DNA of 64,000 nucleotides from positions 1-64,000 of the forward strand of contig CAJUHL010000001.1 of the NCBI GenBank assembly GCA_910586425.1, read 5' to 3'. The stretch's first letter is position 1, and each line of letters begins with the position of its first letter. Shown here in pieces: positions 8,341-18,468 of this stretch. Position numbers and translations under genes: made by a program. Origin of the DNA: an uncultured Bacilli bacterium. Lineage in GTDB: Bacteria > Bacillota_I > Bacilli_A > RF39 > UBA660. Below the pieces are notes generated by a model that saw only the letters and a program-made list of their open reading frames with translations, made no database searches and was not told the DNA's origin.

Positions 8341-9118
8341 TGCATCTGTTGCCCTTCTTATTATAGTACCCCTTTTTCTGATTGGGGGAATTCCTTTTAC
8401 AATTGCGATTTATATCTTATCCATTCTTGGATTATGGGAATTTTTACGTATGATGGAAAGTGAAAAAGAATTGCCTATTTTTATTGGTTTTATCTCTTAT
8501 ATCGCACTTACTTTTTTGGTACTTGGGAATCTATCTTCTAATACTTTATTATTTACCATTGATTATCGTATTCTTGCTGGATTATTTTTGGTATTTTTGC
8601 TTCCTACTGTTTTGTATCATGAGAAAAAAATTTATAATATAACTGATGCTTTTTATTTAATCGGTGGTATATTCTTTTTGGGATCTAGCTTTTCATTTAT
8701 TATTTCTTTAAGACACTATCAAATGAGTATTTTGTTTTACTTGTTTTTAATAACTGCTATTACAGATACATATGCTTTAATTACAGGTAAATTAATTGGA
8801 AAAAGACAATTCACATCAATTTCGCCAAATAAAACATGGGAAGGAACGATCGGTGGTACTTTTTTTGGAGTCTTTGTTGCAGTTACTTTTTATCATACCA
8901 TTGTAGATTCAACCTTGGCATTTTCCATTTTGATTCCAGTGACGCTTTTTCTATCCATTCTTGGACAATTTGGTGATTTGGTATTTTCTGCAATGAAACG
9001 TTATTATGGAAAAAAAGATTTTTCTCATATCATGCCAGGGCATGGAGGTATTTTAGATCGCATGGATAGTATTATATTTGTAGTACTTGGTTTTGTTTTC
9101 TTTCTTTCCCTTATATAG
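8321..9118 (+). CDS. cdsA: Phosphatidate cytidylyltransferase
   Basis: CdsA converts phosphatidic acid to CDP-diacylglycerol, the branch point of phospholipid synthesis. The 265-residue protein has about eight membrane segments and a complete C-terminal family signature: SAMKRYYGKKDFSHIMPGHG followed by GILDRMD. GGAGGTGGGG precedes ATG 8321, inside the end of uppS. Confidence 0.94.
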   Translation: MIRRTISASVALLIIVPLFLIGGIPFTIAIYILSILGLWEFLRMMESEKELPIFIGFISYIALTFLVLGNLSSNTLLFTIDYRILAGLFLVFLLPTVLYHEKKIYNITDAFYLIGGIFFLGSSFSFIISLRHYQMSILFYLFLITAITDTYALITGKLIGKRQFTSISPNKTWEGTIGGTFFGVFVAVTFYHTIVDSTLAFSILIPVTLFLSILGQFGDLVFSAMKRYYGKKDFSHIMPGHGGILDRMDSIIFVVLGFVFFLSLI

Positions 9119-9131
9119 AAAAGAGGTAATT

Positions 9132-10172
9132 ATGACGCTCATTTATTTTATCTTTGTATTAAGTGTAACTATTATGGTTCATGAACTAGGGCATTTTCTA
9201 TTTGCCAAAAAAGCAGGTATTTATGTATATGAATTTTCCCTTGGGATGGGACCTAGAATTTTTCATTTTAAACGAAAAAATGATGAAACAATTTATGCAA
9301 TTCGCTTATTTCCAATTGGAGGCTTTGTTAGTATGGCGGGGGAAGATTTGGAAAGTGATGATGCCATTCCTGCCAATCAACAGATGTGTAATAAACCTTG
9401 GTTTCAAAGATTTATGACCATATCGGCTGGGGTATTATTTAATTTTATCCTTGCCATTGTTCTTTTATTTGTGGTTGCGCTTATCCATGGTACACCTGCG
9501 ACTAAACCTTATATTGATACACTCGATTCCACTTATCCCATTGCAGATACGCAAATTACATCTGGTGATTTGATTGTGAAAATCAATGATAACAAAATTC
9601 GTTCTATGGATCGCTTATTATTGGAATTACAGGTTCATACAGGAGAAACACTTTTGATTACGGTGAAACATGAAAATGGTGAGATAGAAACCGTATCTGT
9701 CAACCCTGTTTTAACGGAAGAGGATGGTGTGAAGGGATACCGCTATGGATTTACCTTACAAAATGAAACAGAATCAGGCTTTTTAGCATCCATTCGTTAT
9801 GCTTTTGCAAAAACAGGTAGTTTGGTAGAACAAATGGGTTTGATTATTGGTTATTTATTTACAGGAAAACTCAGTTTGGATAATCTAGCAGGACCAGTTG
9901 GTATTTTTAACATTGTAGGAGAAACAGCCAAAGCAGGGTTTATCAATTTATTATATTTGATCGCTTACCTATGTATCAATGTTGGGTTTATCAATTTTAT
10001 TCCGTTACCTGCTTTTGATGGGGGAAGGCTTTTATTTTTGGTGATTGAAAAAATAAAAGGAAGTCGTATTAGTCCAAAAGTTGAAAATATGGTTCACAGT
10101 GTTGGATTTATATTGCTCATGATTTTAATGGTATTTATTACTTATCATGATATCATTCGTTTGTTTCAATAA
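9132..10172 (+). CDS. rseP: Site-2 intramembrane metalloprotease RseP/RasP
   Basis: This zinc protease cleaves membrane proteins such as anti-sigma factors and signal-peptide remnants within the bilayer. The 346-residue protein has HELGH in the first membrane helix (about residues 18-22), a single PDZ domain in the middle and the second active-site motif PLPAFDGGRL near the C-terminus. The start at 9132 is set by AGAGGTAATT just before it. It is the third gene of the uppS-cdsA-rseP operon. Confidence 0.94.
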   Translation: MTLIYFIFVLSVTIMVHELGHFLFAKKAGIYVYEFSLGMGPRIFHFKRKNDETIYAIRLFPIGGFVSMAGEDLESDDAIPANQQMCNKPWFQRFMTISAGVLFNFILAIVLLFVVALIHGTPATKPYIDTLDSTYPIADTQITSGDLIVKINDNKIRSMDRLLLELQVHTGETLLITVKHENGEIETVSVNPVLTEEDGVKGYRYGFTLQNETESGFLASIRYAFAKTGSLVEQMGLIIGYLFTGKLSLDNLAGPVGIFNIVGETAKAGFINLLYLIAYLCINVGFINFIPLPAFDGGRLLFLVIEKIKGSRISPKVENMVHSVGFILLMILMVFITYHDIIRLFQ

Positions 10173-10184
10173 AGGAGTGTTGAA

Positions 10185-10529
10185 ATGCAAGGACAAATTG
10201 AAGAAGTGCTTGTATGTTGTAAATATTATGATACCATTTTAAATTTTCATTATTCTTTATATGATGATATTACAGAGAAATTGATTTCTGCATATCAAGA
10301 ATACTTATTTCAAATTGATGTTATTGATTCCAAAAAATTGGATATGGCGAAACAACTGGATCAAGTGATGTATGTTTATGTGACTTCACCTAGTTTTTAT
10401 CGGTTTGTGCAAAATTATTATCGAAAAGATATAAGCATTTCCTTTGGGGATATTATGGATGTCATTGCCTTATATCATGATTATATTAAAATAGAAATTA
10501 AATTTCCCATAACAACAAAATGGATTTAG
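10185..10529 (+). CDS. Uncharacterised 114-residue protein
   Basis: I do not recognise this protein. It is 114 residues, acidic to neutral and helical, with many Tyr and Asp residues and no membrane segment (start MQGQIEEVLVCCKYYDTIL). AAAGGAGTG precedes the ATG, and the gap to rseP is only 12 bases, so it is probably the last gene of that operon. Its pattern of helices could suit a YlbF/YmcA-like small regulator, but nothing decisive supports that. Confidence 0.65.
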   Translation: MQGQIEEVLVCCKYYDTILNFHYSLYDDITEKLISAYQEYLFQIDVIDSKKLDMAKQLDQVMYVYVTSPSFYRFVQNYYRKDISISFGDIMDVIALYHDYIKIEIKFPITTKWI

Positions 10530-10599
10530 TTTCTTTTTTTTTACTTTCAAGAAGGAAATCAATTTTCTTGATACTATATTAATAGTGAGGAGGTGAATT

Positions 10600-11298
10600 A
10601 TGAATCAAAAAGTCAAAAGATATCTATATCATTATCGGAAAGAATTAGGAATTGGAATGGTCTGCTTTTTTACTTGTTTTTTATTTTTATTGATTTTATT
10701 ACCCAAATCCAAAGCGAGTAGTGAAAGTATTGATGAAACAGTTGTTCCTACACCCATCGGTTCCCATTTAGAAGAATCATCAAAACCGGATGATATCATT
10801 CGTGTGGATCTCAAAGGAGCAGTGGCAGCCCCAGGGGTTTATGAGATGAGAGAAGGTTCTCGTGTAAATGATGTTATTTATCAAGCAGGTGGGACTTTAG
10901 AGAATGCTGATTTATCACGTATTAATTTGAGTAAACATATAGAGGATGAAATGGTGATTATTGTATACACCAAAGAAGAAATGGCAGCATATCAAAATGC
11001 ACAAACCAAAATAGAATATGTCTATATAGAGCCAGAATGTACCTGTCCTGATGATGTCAATGATGCTTGCATTGAACCTAAACCAAGTCATCCAGATGCA
11101 ACACTATCTGAAAAAATATCATTGAATGAAGCAACACAAAAGGAATTGGAAATGTTATCTGGAATTGGAGAAGCCAAGGCCAAAATTATAATTGAGTACC
11201 GTGAAAACAAACCATTTGAAACAATTGAAGAGTTAAAGGATATCAAAGGAATTGGAGAAAAGATTTTTGAAAAAATCAAAGATTATATTACGATATAG
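10600..11298 (+). CDS. comEA: Competence protein ComEA (SLBB and helix-hairpin-helix DNA receptor)
   Basis: ComEA binds incoming double-stranded DNA at the outer face of the membrane for transformation. The 232-residue protein has an N-terminal anchor (residues 15-36), a SLBB domain (RVDLKGAVAAPGVYEMREGS), a spacer with three cysteines (ECTCPDDVNDAC) and a C-terminal helix-hairpin-helix pair (SLNEATQKELEMLSGIGEAK, DIKGIGEKIFEKI). AGGAGGTG precedes the ATG. comEC overlaps its end. The cysteine cluster between the domains is unusual and may form disulfides. Confidence 0.92.
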   Translation: MNQKVKRYLYHYRKELGIGMVCFFTCFLFLLILLPKSKASSESIDETVVPTPIGSHLEESSKPDDIIRVDLKGAVAAPGVYEMREGSRVNDVIYQAGGTLENADLSRINLSKHIEDEMVIIVYTKEEMAAYQNAQTKIEYVYIEPECTCPDDVNDACIEPKPSHPDATLSEKISLNEATQKELEMLSGIGEAKAKIIIEYRENKPFETIEELKDIKGIGEKIFEKIKDYITI

Positions 11299-13366
11299 TA
11301 TTTTTTTCAGTGTTGTCTTTTTGGCAATTATTTTGCGAATTATTTGTTTTCAAACAATATATACAAAGGAAGATACCCAGATGAAAGGAGTGCTTCTTTC
11401 TTACCAAATAGATGGAAATAGGCTTAAGTTAGTATTACAAGCCAAAGAAAAAATAATGGTTCAATATACATTTTCTACAGAACAAGAAAAATTAGATTTT
11501 AAAAATCAATATCGTTTGGGTTATCAAATAGAAGTGAATGGTATTTTAAAACAACCTTCTAGTAATCGTAATTTTCATTTATTTCATTATCAAAATTATT
11601 TAAAATCCAAGCAAATATTTTGGATAATGGATGCGACTTTTATTGATTTGGTAGGAAAAAATTTGAGTTTTTTTTATCAATGGAAAGATAAGATTTATAA
11701 ACAAATAGACAAAAGAAAAAATGGACTTTATTTTAAATATTTACTATTAGGTGATTCTAGTGAAGTGGATTCTGATTTTAAGGAGAGTGCACAAGTGCTT
11801 GGCATTAGCCATTTATTTGCCATTTCAGGTATGCATATTCATTTATTGGTAGGTATGCTGCTATGGATTATGAAAAAGGGGATTCATAAAGAGTGGATGC
11901 AAGGTATTCTTTTATTCCTTTTTTTATCTTTTTATAGTTTTCTTACCAACTTTTCACCTTCCGTAGTAAGAGCAAGCTCCTTTTTTATCCTTTTATGGAT
12001 GAAAAAACTTTGGAAATGGAAGGTATCTTCTTTTTTTCTATTATTCCTTATTTGGATTTTAATGCTTATTTATAATCCTTATTATTGTTTTCATTTGGGT
12101 TTTCAATTTAGTTTTTTAATCAGTTTTTCTTTGTTATATTTTAGCCGATTTCAACAGAAACAAAGTTATTTAAAACAAATATTTCAAACTTCATGGATTT
12201 CTTTTTGGATGGGTGTTCCTATTATGATTCGCAATTTTTTCCAAGTGAATTTTTTAACACCTATATGGAATTTGTTTTTTGTTCCATTTGTGTCTTTACT
12301 TTTATTTCCCATTTGTGTGATTTGCCTTTTTTGCCCTTATCTTTATTTTCTAATGGATGGGTTGCTTTTCATTTTGAATACCACTATGGAATTTGCCAAT
12401 CAGTTTTCTTGTTTCACGTTTTCTTTTGCGTATATTTCTTTACCTGTTTTCTTTTGTTATTATATCATTATTGTTTTTGTTTTAGCCTCATTTTTAAAAA
12501 AGCGATACAAACCATTTCTTTTTTTCATAGGCATCCTATGTCTTCATTATCATATAGCATTTTTTAATCCTCATTTTATTTTGACGATGATTGATGTGGG
12601 ACAAGGGGATTCTACGTTAATGAGATTTCCTTATAATCAAGGAAATATATTAGTGGATACTGGGGGATTGATTTCCTACCAGGAAAAACCATGGCAAAGA
12701 AGAAAAAGCAATTATTCCATTGGAAAATCTACATTGATTCCATACTTGCGTTCTGTTGGCATTCATTGTCTTGATTATTTGATTTTAACCCATGGCGACT
12801 ACGACCATATAGGGGAAGCAGAGACATTATTGGATCAGTTTTGTGTCAAACAAATTGTAATGAATTCTGGGAATCTAAATCAAAATGAGGAAAAAATTTA
12901 TTCAAAAGCAAAAGAAAAACAAATTCCTGTTTTTTTTCTTTCTAATGGAAAAATAGAAATTGGAAAGAATACACTTTATTTTTTGAATACACAAAATCGG
13001 ACAAATGAGAATGAAGATAGTTTAATTGTGTATACAAGAGTGTATCAATCGAATATATTATTGATGGGAGATGCAGGAGAAGAAGCAGAAAAAAAACTAT
13101 TAGAAACTACATGTTTGCCAAAAATTGATATTTTAAAAGTAGGACATCATGGTTCTAAAGGCAGTACATCCTCACAGTTTTTAAATCAAATTCGTCCAAA
13201 GTACGCCTTGATATCAGCAGGCGTCAACAATCGTTTTTCCCATCCTCATTTTGAAACACTAAATCGTTTAAAAGATAGTATTATTTACACCACTCATATT
13301 CATGGAATGATTGAATTTAAAATTTATCGTGATGTACAAATAAAAACACGTTATGTGGCTCGCTAA
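11252..13366 (+). CDS. comEC: DNA internalisation channel ComEC/Rec2
   Basis: ComEC forms the membrane channel for single-stranded DNA during transformation. The roughly 700-residue protein has an N-terminal OB-like segment, a Competence domain with many membrane helices (FAISGMHIHLL, SPSVVRASSFFILL) and a C-terminal metallo-beta-lactamase-like domain (IDVGQGDSTLM, LTHGDYDHIGEA, KVGHHGSKGST). There is no ATG near the start. TTG 11252 gives the longest frame, and TTG 11267, with GGAG upstream, is equally possible. Either way it overlaps comEA, implying coupled translation. No nonsense or frameshift change is visible. Confidence 0.93.
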   Translation: MEKRFLKKSKIILRYSIFFSVVFLAIILRIICFQTIYTKEDTQMKGVLLSYQIDGNRLKLVLQAKEKIMVQYTFSTEQEKLDFKNQYRLGYQIEVNGILKQPSSNRNFHLFHYQNYLKSKQIFWIMDATFIDLVGKNLSFFYQWKDKIYKQIDKRKNGLYFKYLLLGDSSEVDSDFKESAQVLGISHLFAISGMHIHLLVGMLLWIMKKGIHKEWMQGILLFLFLSFYSFLTNFSPSVVRASSFFILLWMKKLWKWKVSSFFLLFLIWILMLIYNPYYCFHLGFQFSFLISFSLLYFSRFQQKQSYLKQIFQTSWISFWMGVPIMIRNFFQVNFLTPIWNLFFVPFVSLLLFPICVICLFCPYLYFLMDGLLFILNTTMEFANQFSCFTFSFAYISLPVFFCYYIIIVFVLASFLKKRYKPFLFFIGILCLHYHIAFFNPHFILTMIDVGQGDSTLMRFPYNQGNILVDTGGLISYQEKPWQRRKSNYSIGKSTLIPYLRSVGIHCLDYLILTHGDYDHIGEAETLLDQFCVKQIVMNSGNLNQNEEKIYSKAKEKQIPVFFLSNGKIEIGKNTLYFLNTQNRTNENEDSLIVYTRVYQSNILLMGDAGEEAEKKLLETTCLPKIDILKVGHHGSKGSTSSQFLNQIRPKYALISAGVNNRFSHPHFETLNRLKDSIIYTTHIHGMIEFKIYRDVQIKTRYVAR

Positions 13367-13382
13367 TCGCAAGTTAGCGTTT
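13361..13382 (+). terminator. Terminator at the end of comEC
   Basis: CGCTAA (13361-13366, including the comEC stop) pairs with TTAGCG (13374-13379), then T residues. A second hairpin follows at 13392-13415 (AAGGAAC/GTTCCTT plus T-run), so two terminators stand in tandem. Confidence 0.7.
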
Positions 13383-13391
13383 ATATAGATT

Positions 13392-13415
13392 AAGGAACTG
13401 CATGGTTCCTTTTTG
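13392..13415 (+). terminator. Second terminator after comEC
   Basis: AAGGAAC (13392-13398) pairs with GTTCCTT (13405-13411), followed by TTTT. Confidence 0.65.
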
Positions 13416-13496
13416 ATTGGTGTCTTTCAATCAAATTTTTCATCAAATCATATTCATAAATTGGCTTCTTTTTCTCATAATAGTAGAGGTGATATT

Positions 13497-14441
13497 ATGC
13501 AAATCAGACTTGGCTATGTTGCTTTACCAGTTGCGCTACCACTGACATCATCTTCTACAGTAACATATTCGCACTACCAGAAGCTTGGAAAAAAAAGAGG
13601 AAATGAGAAAATTCATCAAACGATTTTATCTAATTTAGATGCTTTTCAAGAAATTTTAAAATACAATGTGTGCAATGGCATTACCTTTTTTCGTATGACT
13701 TGTAATTTGATTCCACTTGGAACACACCCTGATGTATCATATGAAGTATGGAAACCTTATCAAAAAGAATGGAATGCGATAGGGTCTTATATACAAAAAA
13801 ATCAATTGCGCATTGATTTGCATCCTGATCAATTTTGTGTACTGAATAGTGTAAATCCTGCTGTTGTAGATCAAACAATTCATATCCTTCAGTTTTATCA
13901 AGATATGTTACAAGCAATGCATCTGGATAGTATTTTGATTTTACATATTGGAAGTAGTGTGGGTGGAAAGAAAGAAGCCATGCGGCGATTTGAAGAGAAT
14001 TTTAAACGGTTGAATCCAAAATTACAAAAAATGATAGTTTTGGAAAATGATGATAAAACCTTTAATATTCGTAATACTCTTTCTTTATGCGAAAAGCTTA
14101 AAATTCCTATGGTACTGGACTATCATCATTATAAGTGCAATCACAATCATGAAAAAATAGAGGATTATATAGAGCGTATTTTTGCCACTTGGTCAGATCG
14201 TTTTGAAAATCCGAAAATTCATATGTCTTCTCCTAAAAGTAAAAAAGAAAAACGAAGTCATCATGATTATATTAATAGTAATGATTTTATTGATTTTTTA
14301 AAGAAAATTCAATTTACAAATCAAGATTTTGATGTTATGATAGAAGCCAAAATGAAAGAAGAAGCATTGTTTCGTCTTGTAAGAGAGTTGAAATATAAAA
14401 CAGAATATTCATTTGTCAATGAAACAACTTTTTTAATTTAA
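13497..14441 (+). CDS. uvsE: UV damage endonuclease UvsE
   Basis: UvsE/UVDE nicks DNA 5' of UV photoproducts and other lesions, using a TIM-barrel with three metal ions. The 314-residue protein has the family features: MQIRLGYVALP at the start, a metal-binding region RIDLHPDQFCVLNS, LHIGSSVGGK, VLENDDKTFN and VLDYHHYKCNH. AGAGGTGAT before ATG 13497 fixes the start. In spore-formers it is often linked to repair of UV damage on germination. It stands alone between comEC and dnaG. Confidence 0.9.
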   Translation: MQIRLGYVALPVALPLTSSSTVTYSHYQKLGKKRGNEKIHQTILSNLDAFQEILKYNVCNGITFFRMTCNLIPLGTHPDVSYEVWKPYQKEWNAIGSYIQKNQLRIDLHPDQFCVLNSVNPAVVDQTIHILQFYQDMLQAMHLDSILILHIGSSVGGKKEAMRRFEENFKRLNPKLQKMIVLENDDKTFNIRNTLSLCEKLKIPMVLDYHHYKCNHNHEKIEDYIERIFATWSDRFENPKIHMSSPKSKKEKRSHHDYINSNDFIDFLKKIQFTNQDFDVMIEAKMKEEALFRLVRELKYKTEYSFVNETTFLI

Positions 14442-14491
14442 AAAAAAGGAAATTGAAAAGTTTTGTCGTATATTATAAATAGGAGAGTGTT

Positions 14492-16249
14492 ATGATGGAA
14501 AATACATATCAATTATCAGAACAACAAATCAATCATATTCGCGAATCTGTTGATATTGTGGACATCATATCTAGTTATATTCCTTTGGTTGCGAAAGGAA
14601 AGAGTTTTTTTGGGGTATGTCCATTTCACGATGACCATTCTCCAAGTATGAGTGTATCAAAAGAAAAGCAAATATATCGATGCTTTTCTTGTGGTGCTGG
14701 GGGAAATGTTTTCAAATTTGTGATGGATTATGAAAATATTCATTTTTTAGAAGCAGTAAAGCTACTTGCTGATAAAGTGGGGATTCCAGTACAAATTGAA
14801 ACAAGTCGTGCTTCAGTACCCCAAAAATACCAATCTTATTATGAAATATATGATTTGGCCTTTAAGTTTTATCAAAATAACATCAATACTACTATGGGAA
14901 AAGAGGCAAAAAACTATTTGGACAAGCGTGGTATCCATTCTGATATCATCAAAGAATTTGGAATCGGCTTATCTTTAAAAAATACAGAAATGTTAACCAA
15001 ATTGCTTTTGAAAAAAGAATACCCATCCAAGTTGCTTTTAAAAACTGGATTGGTCAATGAAAATGAAAAAGGATTTCACGATGTATATTATAACCGTATC
15101 ATGTTTCCACTTTGGGACTTGGAAGGAAAAGTCATTGGATTTAGTGGGAGAATTTATCAGAGTAATGACACTGCCAAATATGTCAATACAAAAGAAACAG
15201 AAATATTTAAAAAAGGGGAACTTCTCTACCATTATCATAGCGCTAAAAATGAAGCAAGAAAAATTGGACAAGTTATTGTAATGGAAGGATTTATGGATGT
15301 GATTCGTGCCTTTAGTGTTGGAATTACCAATGTAGTAGCAACTATGGGAACCGCTGTGACCAAGGAACAAGCGTTGTTACTCAAACGAATGGCGAAAGAA
15401 GTAGTTCTTTGTTTTGATGGAGATGATGCTGGGGCAAAAGCAACAATGTCATGTTCCAATGAATTACTCAAGATAGATGTAACACCTAAAATTATTCGTT
15501 TGGAGGAAAATTTAGACCCAGATGAATATATTTTGAAATATGGAAAAGAAGCTTTCTTTAGGAAATTGGAAAATCCTATGAATGTTATGGATTTTAAACT
15601 CAATTATTTAAAGAATAAGAAAGATTTTTCTAGTAATAATGATATTGCAGATTATGTCAAAGAAGTTTTAAAAGAACTCGAAAAAACGGATGACGTGGTT
15701 TTGAGAGAACTGACCATTCAAAGGCTCAGTCAAGAAACCCATTTGGAAGAACAATTTTTAAAGGATCAAATGAAACAGGTTGAAAAACCAGTAGTGATTA
15801 CTTCAAAAAAACAAAATATAAAATTGACCAAATATGAACAAGCAGAAAAAAATCTTATTTATTATATGTTGGAATCATCTGAAGTGATTCAGTTGTATCA
15901 AAAACATATTACATATATGCCAACCAAAGCATATCGATTGTTGGCAATTCAAATCGCTTGTTTTTATCAAGATTATCATAGATTTAATATAGCGGACTTT
16001 ATGACTTCTATACAAAAAGATGAAACACTTACGCAAACATTAAATGAAATATTGGATTTGAACTTGAAAGAAGAATATACACTAGATGAAATCATGGATT
16101 ATATTAAAACCATTCATGAATATGGTGTAAAATTTCAGTGCAGACGATTAACTGAAATGCTAGGGATGGAAATTGATCCAATGAAACAAGCTGAAATTGG
16201 ACAAAAAATAGTGGAATTAAGAAAAACAGAAATGATGGATAGGGGATAA
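14492..16249 (+). CDS. dnaG: DNA primase
   Basis: DnaG makes RNA primers for replication. The 585-residue protein has the N-terminal zinc finger ([10 protein letters not shown], then [10 protein letters not shown]), the RNA polymerase core (EFGIGLS) and the TOPRIM domain ([14 protein letters not shown], then [11 protein letters not shown]). A C-terminal helical domain would bind the DnaB helicase. AGGAGAG precedes two consecutive ATGs (14492, 14495), and either may serve. sigA starts four bases after its stop, the classic dnaG-sigA macromolecular-synthesis operon without rpsU. Confidence 0.96.
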   Translation: MMENTYQLSEQQINHIRESVDIVDIISSYIPLVAKGKSFFGVCPFHDDHSPSMSVSKEKQIYRCFSCGAGGNVFKFVMDYENIHFLEAVKLLADKVGIPVQIETSRASVPQKYQSYYEIYDLAFKFYQNNINTTMGKEAKNYLDKRGIHSDIIKEFGIGLSLKNTEMLTKLLLKKEYPSKLLLKTGLVNENEKGFHDVYYNRIMFPLWDLEGKVIGFSGRIYQSNDTAKYVNTKETEIFKKGELLYHYHSAKNEARKIGQVIVMEGFMDVIRAFSVGITNVVATMGTAVTKEQALLLKRMAKEVVLCFDGDDAGAKATMSCSNELLKIDVTPKIIRLEENLDPDEYILKYGKEAFFRKLENPMNVMDFKLNYLKNKKDFSSNNDIADYVKEVLKELEKTDDVVLRELTIQRLSQETHLEEQFLKDQMKQVEKPVVITSKKQNIKLTKYEQAEKNLIYYMLESSEVIQLYQKHITYMPTKAYRLLAIQIACFYQDYHRFNIADFMTSIQKDETLTQTLNEILDLNLKEEYTLDEIMDYIKTIHEYGVKFQCRRLTEMLGMEIDPMKQAEIGQKIVELRKTEMMDRG

Positions 16250-16253
16250 GAAT

Positions 16254-17339
16254 ATGATAAATGAAATTAAAACATTTGAAGAAAGAAAAACAGAATTGGT
16301 AAAAAAAGGAAAAGAAAAGGGATTTATTACTTATGAAGAATTAGCAACATCTTTAAAAGGACTTGAATTAGATGCAGATGCATTGGATGAACTATATAAC
16401 TTGTTCAATGAAAATAGTATTGCAATTGTATCAGAAGAAGAATCTAGTGGCGAAGAAGGCAATGCGGATAGACTGTTATTAGATGACAACACTTTAACTA
16501 AGGATTTGACTATTAATGATCCTGTTCGGATGTATTTGAAAGAAATTGGTCAAATTAAATTATTGTCGATGGAAGAAGAACTACAACTTGCAGATCGTAT
16601 TTTGTCAGGTGATCCACAAGCAAAAGCAACATTAGCAGAAGCCAACTTGCGTTTGGTGGTAAGTATTGCGAAGCGTTATGTAGGACGTGGGATGTTATTT
16701 TTGGATTTGATTCAGGAAGGTAATATTGGTCTTATGAAAGCTGTAGATAAATTTGATGTAACCAAAGGATACAAATTTTCAACCTATGCAACATGGTGGA
16801 TTCGTCAAGCCATTACTAGAGCGATTGCGGATCAAGCAAGAACCATTCGTGTTCCTGTTCATATGGTTGAAACCATTAATAAATTAGCGCGTATTCAACG
16901 TCAACTTACTTTGGAACTGAATCGTGAACCATCCGAAGAAGAATTGGCAGAGAAAATGAATATATCAGTTGATAAAATTAGAGATATTTATAAAATTAGT
17001 CAAGAACCTGTGAGTTTAGAAACGCCAATTGGAGAAGAAGATGATTCTCATTTGGGGGATTTTATCAAAGATGAACGTAATGTGAGTCCAGAAGAATATG
17101 CGACCAATGAAATGTTAAAGGATGAAATCAATGATGTGTTAGAAACACTTACAGAACGAGAAGAAAAAGTCATTCGCTTACGATTTGGATTGGATGATGG
17201 AAAATCCAAAACATTGGAAGAAGTGGGACAATTATTTGGGGTTACAAGAGAACGTATTCGGCAAATTGAAGCCAAGGCATTGCGCAAATTAAGACATCCT
17301 TCTCGTTCCCGCAAATTAAAAGATTATATGGGGGAATGA
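16254..17339 (+). CDS. sigA: Primary RNA polymerase sigma factor SigA (RpoD)
   Basis: The housekeeping sigma factor has 361 residues. Region 1.1 is a short N-terminal domain, then [18 protein letters not shown] starts region 1.2. Region 2 is [19 protein letters not shown] with [17 protein letters not shown], and region 4.2 is the helix-turn-helix [20 protein letters not shown]. Its stop overlaps the ATG of trmK. Confidence 0.97.
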   Translation: MINEIKTFEERKTELVKKGKEKGFITYEELATSLKGLELDADALDELYNLFNENSIAIVSEEESSGEEGNADRLLLDDNTLTKDLTINDPVRMYLKEIGQIKLLSMEEELQLADRILSGDPQAKATLAEANLRLVVSIAKRYVGRGMLFLDLIQEGNIGLMKAVDKFDVTKGYKFSTYATWWIRQAITRAIADQARTIRVPVHMVETINKLARIQRQLTLELNREPSEEELAEKMNISVDKIRDIYKISQEPVSLETPIGEEDDSHLGDFIKDERNVSPEEYATNEMLKDEINDVLETLTEREEKVIRLRFGLDDGKSKTLEEVGQLFGVTRERIRQIEAKALRKLRHPSRSRKLKDYMGE

Positions 17340-18004
17340 TGCAGTTATCACTTCGGTTGCGTGCCATTGCAAACATGATTCCAGAAAATAAGATCGTTGT
17401 GGATATTGGTTGTGATCATGCATTTTTGGATATTGATCTGACACAAAGAGGAAAAAATCAATGTATCGCATGTGATGTTCGTAACAGTGTATTGGAAATG
17501 GCAAAAAAAAATATTTCTGATTTTGGTTATGAGGACAAAATTTCACTCATTCAAAGTAATGGTCTGGAAACCATTGATATTCCTTCTGGAGCGGTTGCGG
17601 TCATTGCAGGAATGGGAACTGCCACCATTCTTTCTATTTTAGAAAATCCCAAAGTTAATCTTTTTTCTGAACTTATTATTCAAACCAATAATGATTGGGC
17701 ATTTTTTCGAAAAATGATGTCAAAAAAAGGATTCTACTTGCTAGAAGAACAATTGGTTTTGGAAAGAAATAAATATTATGTTTTAATGAAATGGAAAAAA
17801 GGAAAAAGTCATTATTCTTCTAAACAATGTTTTTTAGGACCTTTATTAAGACAAAAAAAAGATTCTATTCCTTATTATCAGTATTTATTACAGCAACATC
17901 AAAGGGTGGTTGCTAAAATTCCAAAACAATATAGAATAGAACACTATCAAGTGAGAACAAAAATTCGTTGGTTAACAAAAGAACTAAAGAAAAATAATCT
18001 TTAG
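17336..18004 (+). CDS. trmK: tRNA (adenine(22)-N1)-methyltransferase TrmK
   Basis: TrmK (YqfN) methylates N1 of A22 in tRNA using S-adenosylmethionine. The 222-residue protein has a class I methyltransferase fold with the SAM motif [15 protein letters not shown] and [13 protein letters not shown]. Its ATG overlaps the sigA stop, and the sigA-trmK neighbourhood is that of Bacillus. It runs toward the minus-strand yqfQ-like gene. Confidence 0.92.
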   Translation: MMQLSLRLRAIANMIPENKIVVDIGCDHAFLDIDLTQRGKNQCIACDVRNSVLEMAKKNISDFGYEDKISLIQSNGLETIDIPSGAVAVIAGMGTATILSILENPKVNLFSELIIQTNNDWAFFRKMMSKKGFYLLEEQLVLERNKYYVLMKWKKGKSHYSSKQCFLGPLLRQKKDSIPYYQYLLQQHQRVVAKIPKQYRIEHYQVRTKIRWLTKELKKNNL

Positions 18005-18007
18005 TTT

Positions 18008-18352
18008 TTATATGAAGAAAGTAGGTCCCTCTGTTGTTTTTGCAGAAACGTTGGTATGTGTTTCTGTATCCACTGGTGAATTGGAAGTGGAAGTGGTTGT
18101 TGTTTCCGTTGGAGTATCTACTTTTTTAAATTCGTTCATTACGCGAAACATTGTTTTGGCATTCTTCATAACTGGGGAAATTTGGCGAATGACTGGTATG
18201 GCCTGATTTGCAACACCTAAAACTTTTTGTGTTCCAGAAAGTAAGGAACCCCATTTGATTCCGCCACCACCTAGTAGTTTTCCAAATAGCCCAGGAGTTG
18301 TAGTTGCGGCTGTTGTCGGATAAACACCAAAATATGGGTTATAATAATTCAT
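18008..18352 (-). CDS. YqfQ/VrrA-like low-complexity protein
   Basis: The 114-residue protein starts with a Tyr/Pro/Thr-rich segment (MNYYNPYFGVYPTTAATTTP), then a Gly-rich turn (LFGKLLGGGGIKWGSLLSG). A helical middle follows, and the end is Thr/Ser-rich (PTETTTTSTSNSP). This layout and the position by sigA-trmK match YqfQ (VrrA), a protein of unknown role linked to spores in Bacillus. AAAGGAG lies upstream of the start. The assignment rests on synteny as much as on sequence. Confidence 0.6.
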   Translation of the reverse strand: MNYYNPYFGVYPTTAATTTPGLFGKLLGGGGIKWGSLLSGTQKVLGVANQAIPVIRQISPVMKNAKTMFRVMNEFKKVDTPTETTTTSTSNSPVDTETHTNVSAKTTEGPTFFI

Positions 18353-18397
18353 AACTATACTCCTTTCTAAAATAGTATATGATTTGTCAAAAAATGT

Positions 18398-18426
18398 TTT
18401 ACAAATAAAAAAATATATAGTATAAT
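18398..18426 (+). promoter_or_regulatory. Promoter of pilC-pilD
   Basis: TTTACA (18398-18403), a 17-base spacer and TATAAT (18421-18426) form a near-consensus sigma-A promoter about 43 bases before the likely pilC start. Confidence 0.65.
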
Positions 18427-18468
18427 TTTGATAGTATAAAAATAGGGAGATTGGATGGTGTTTTTTCT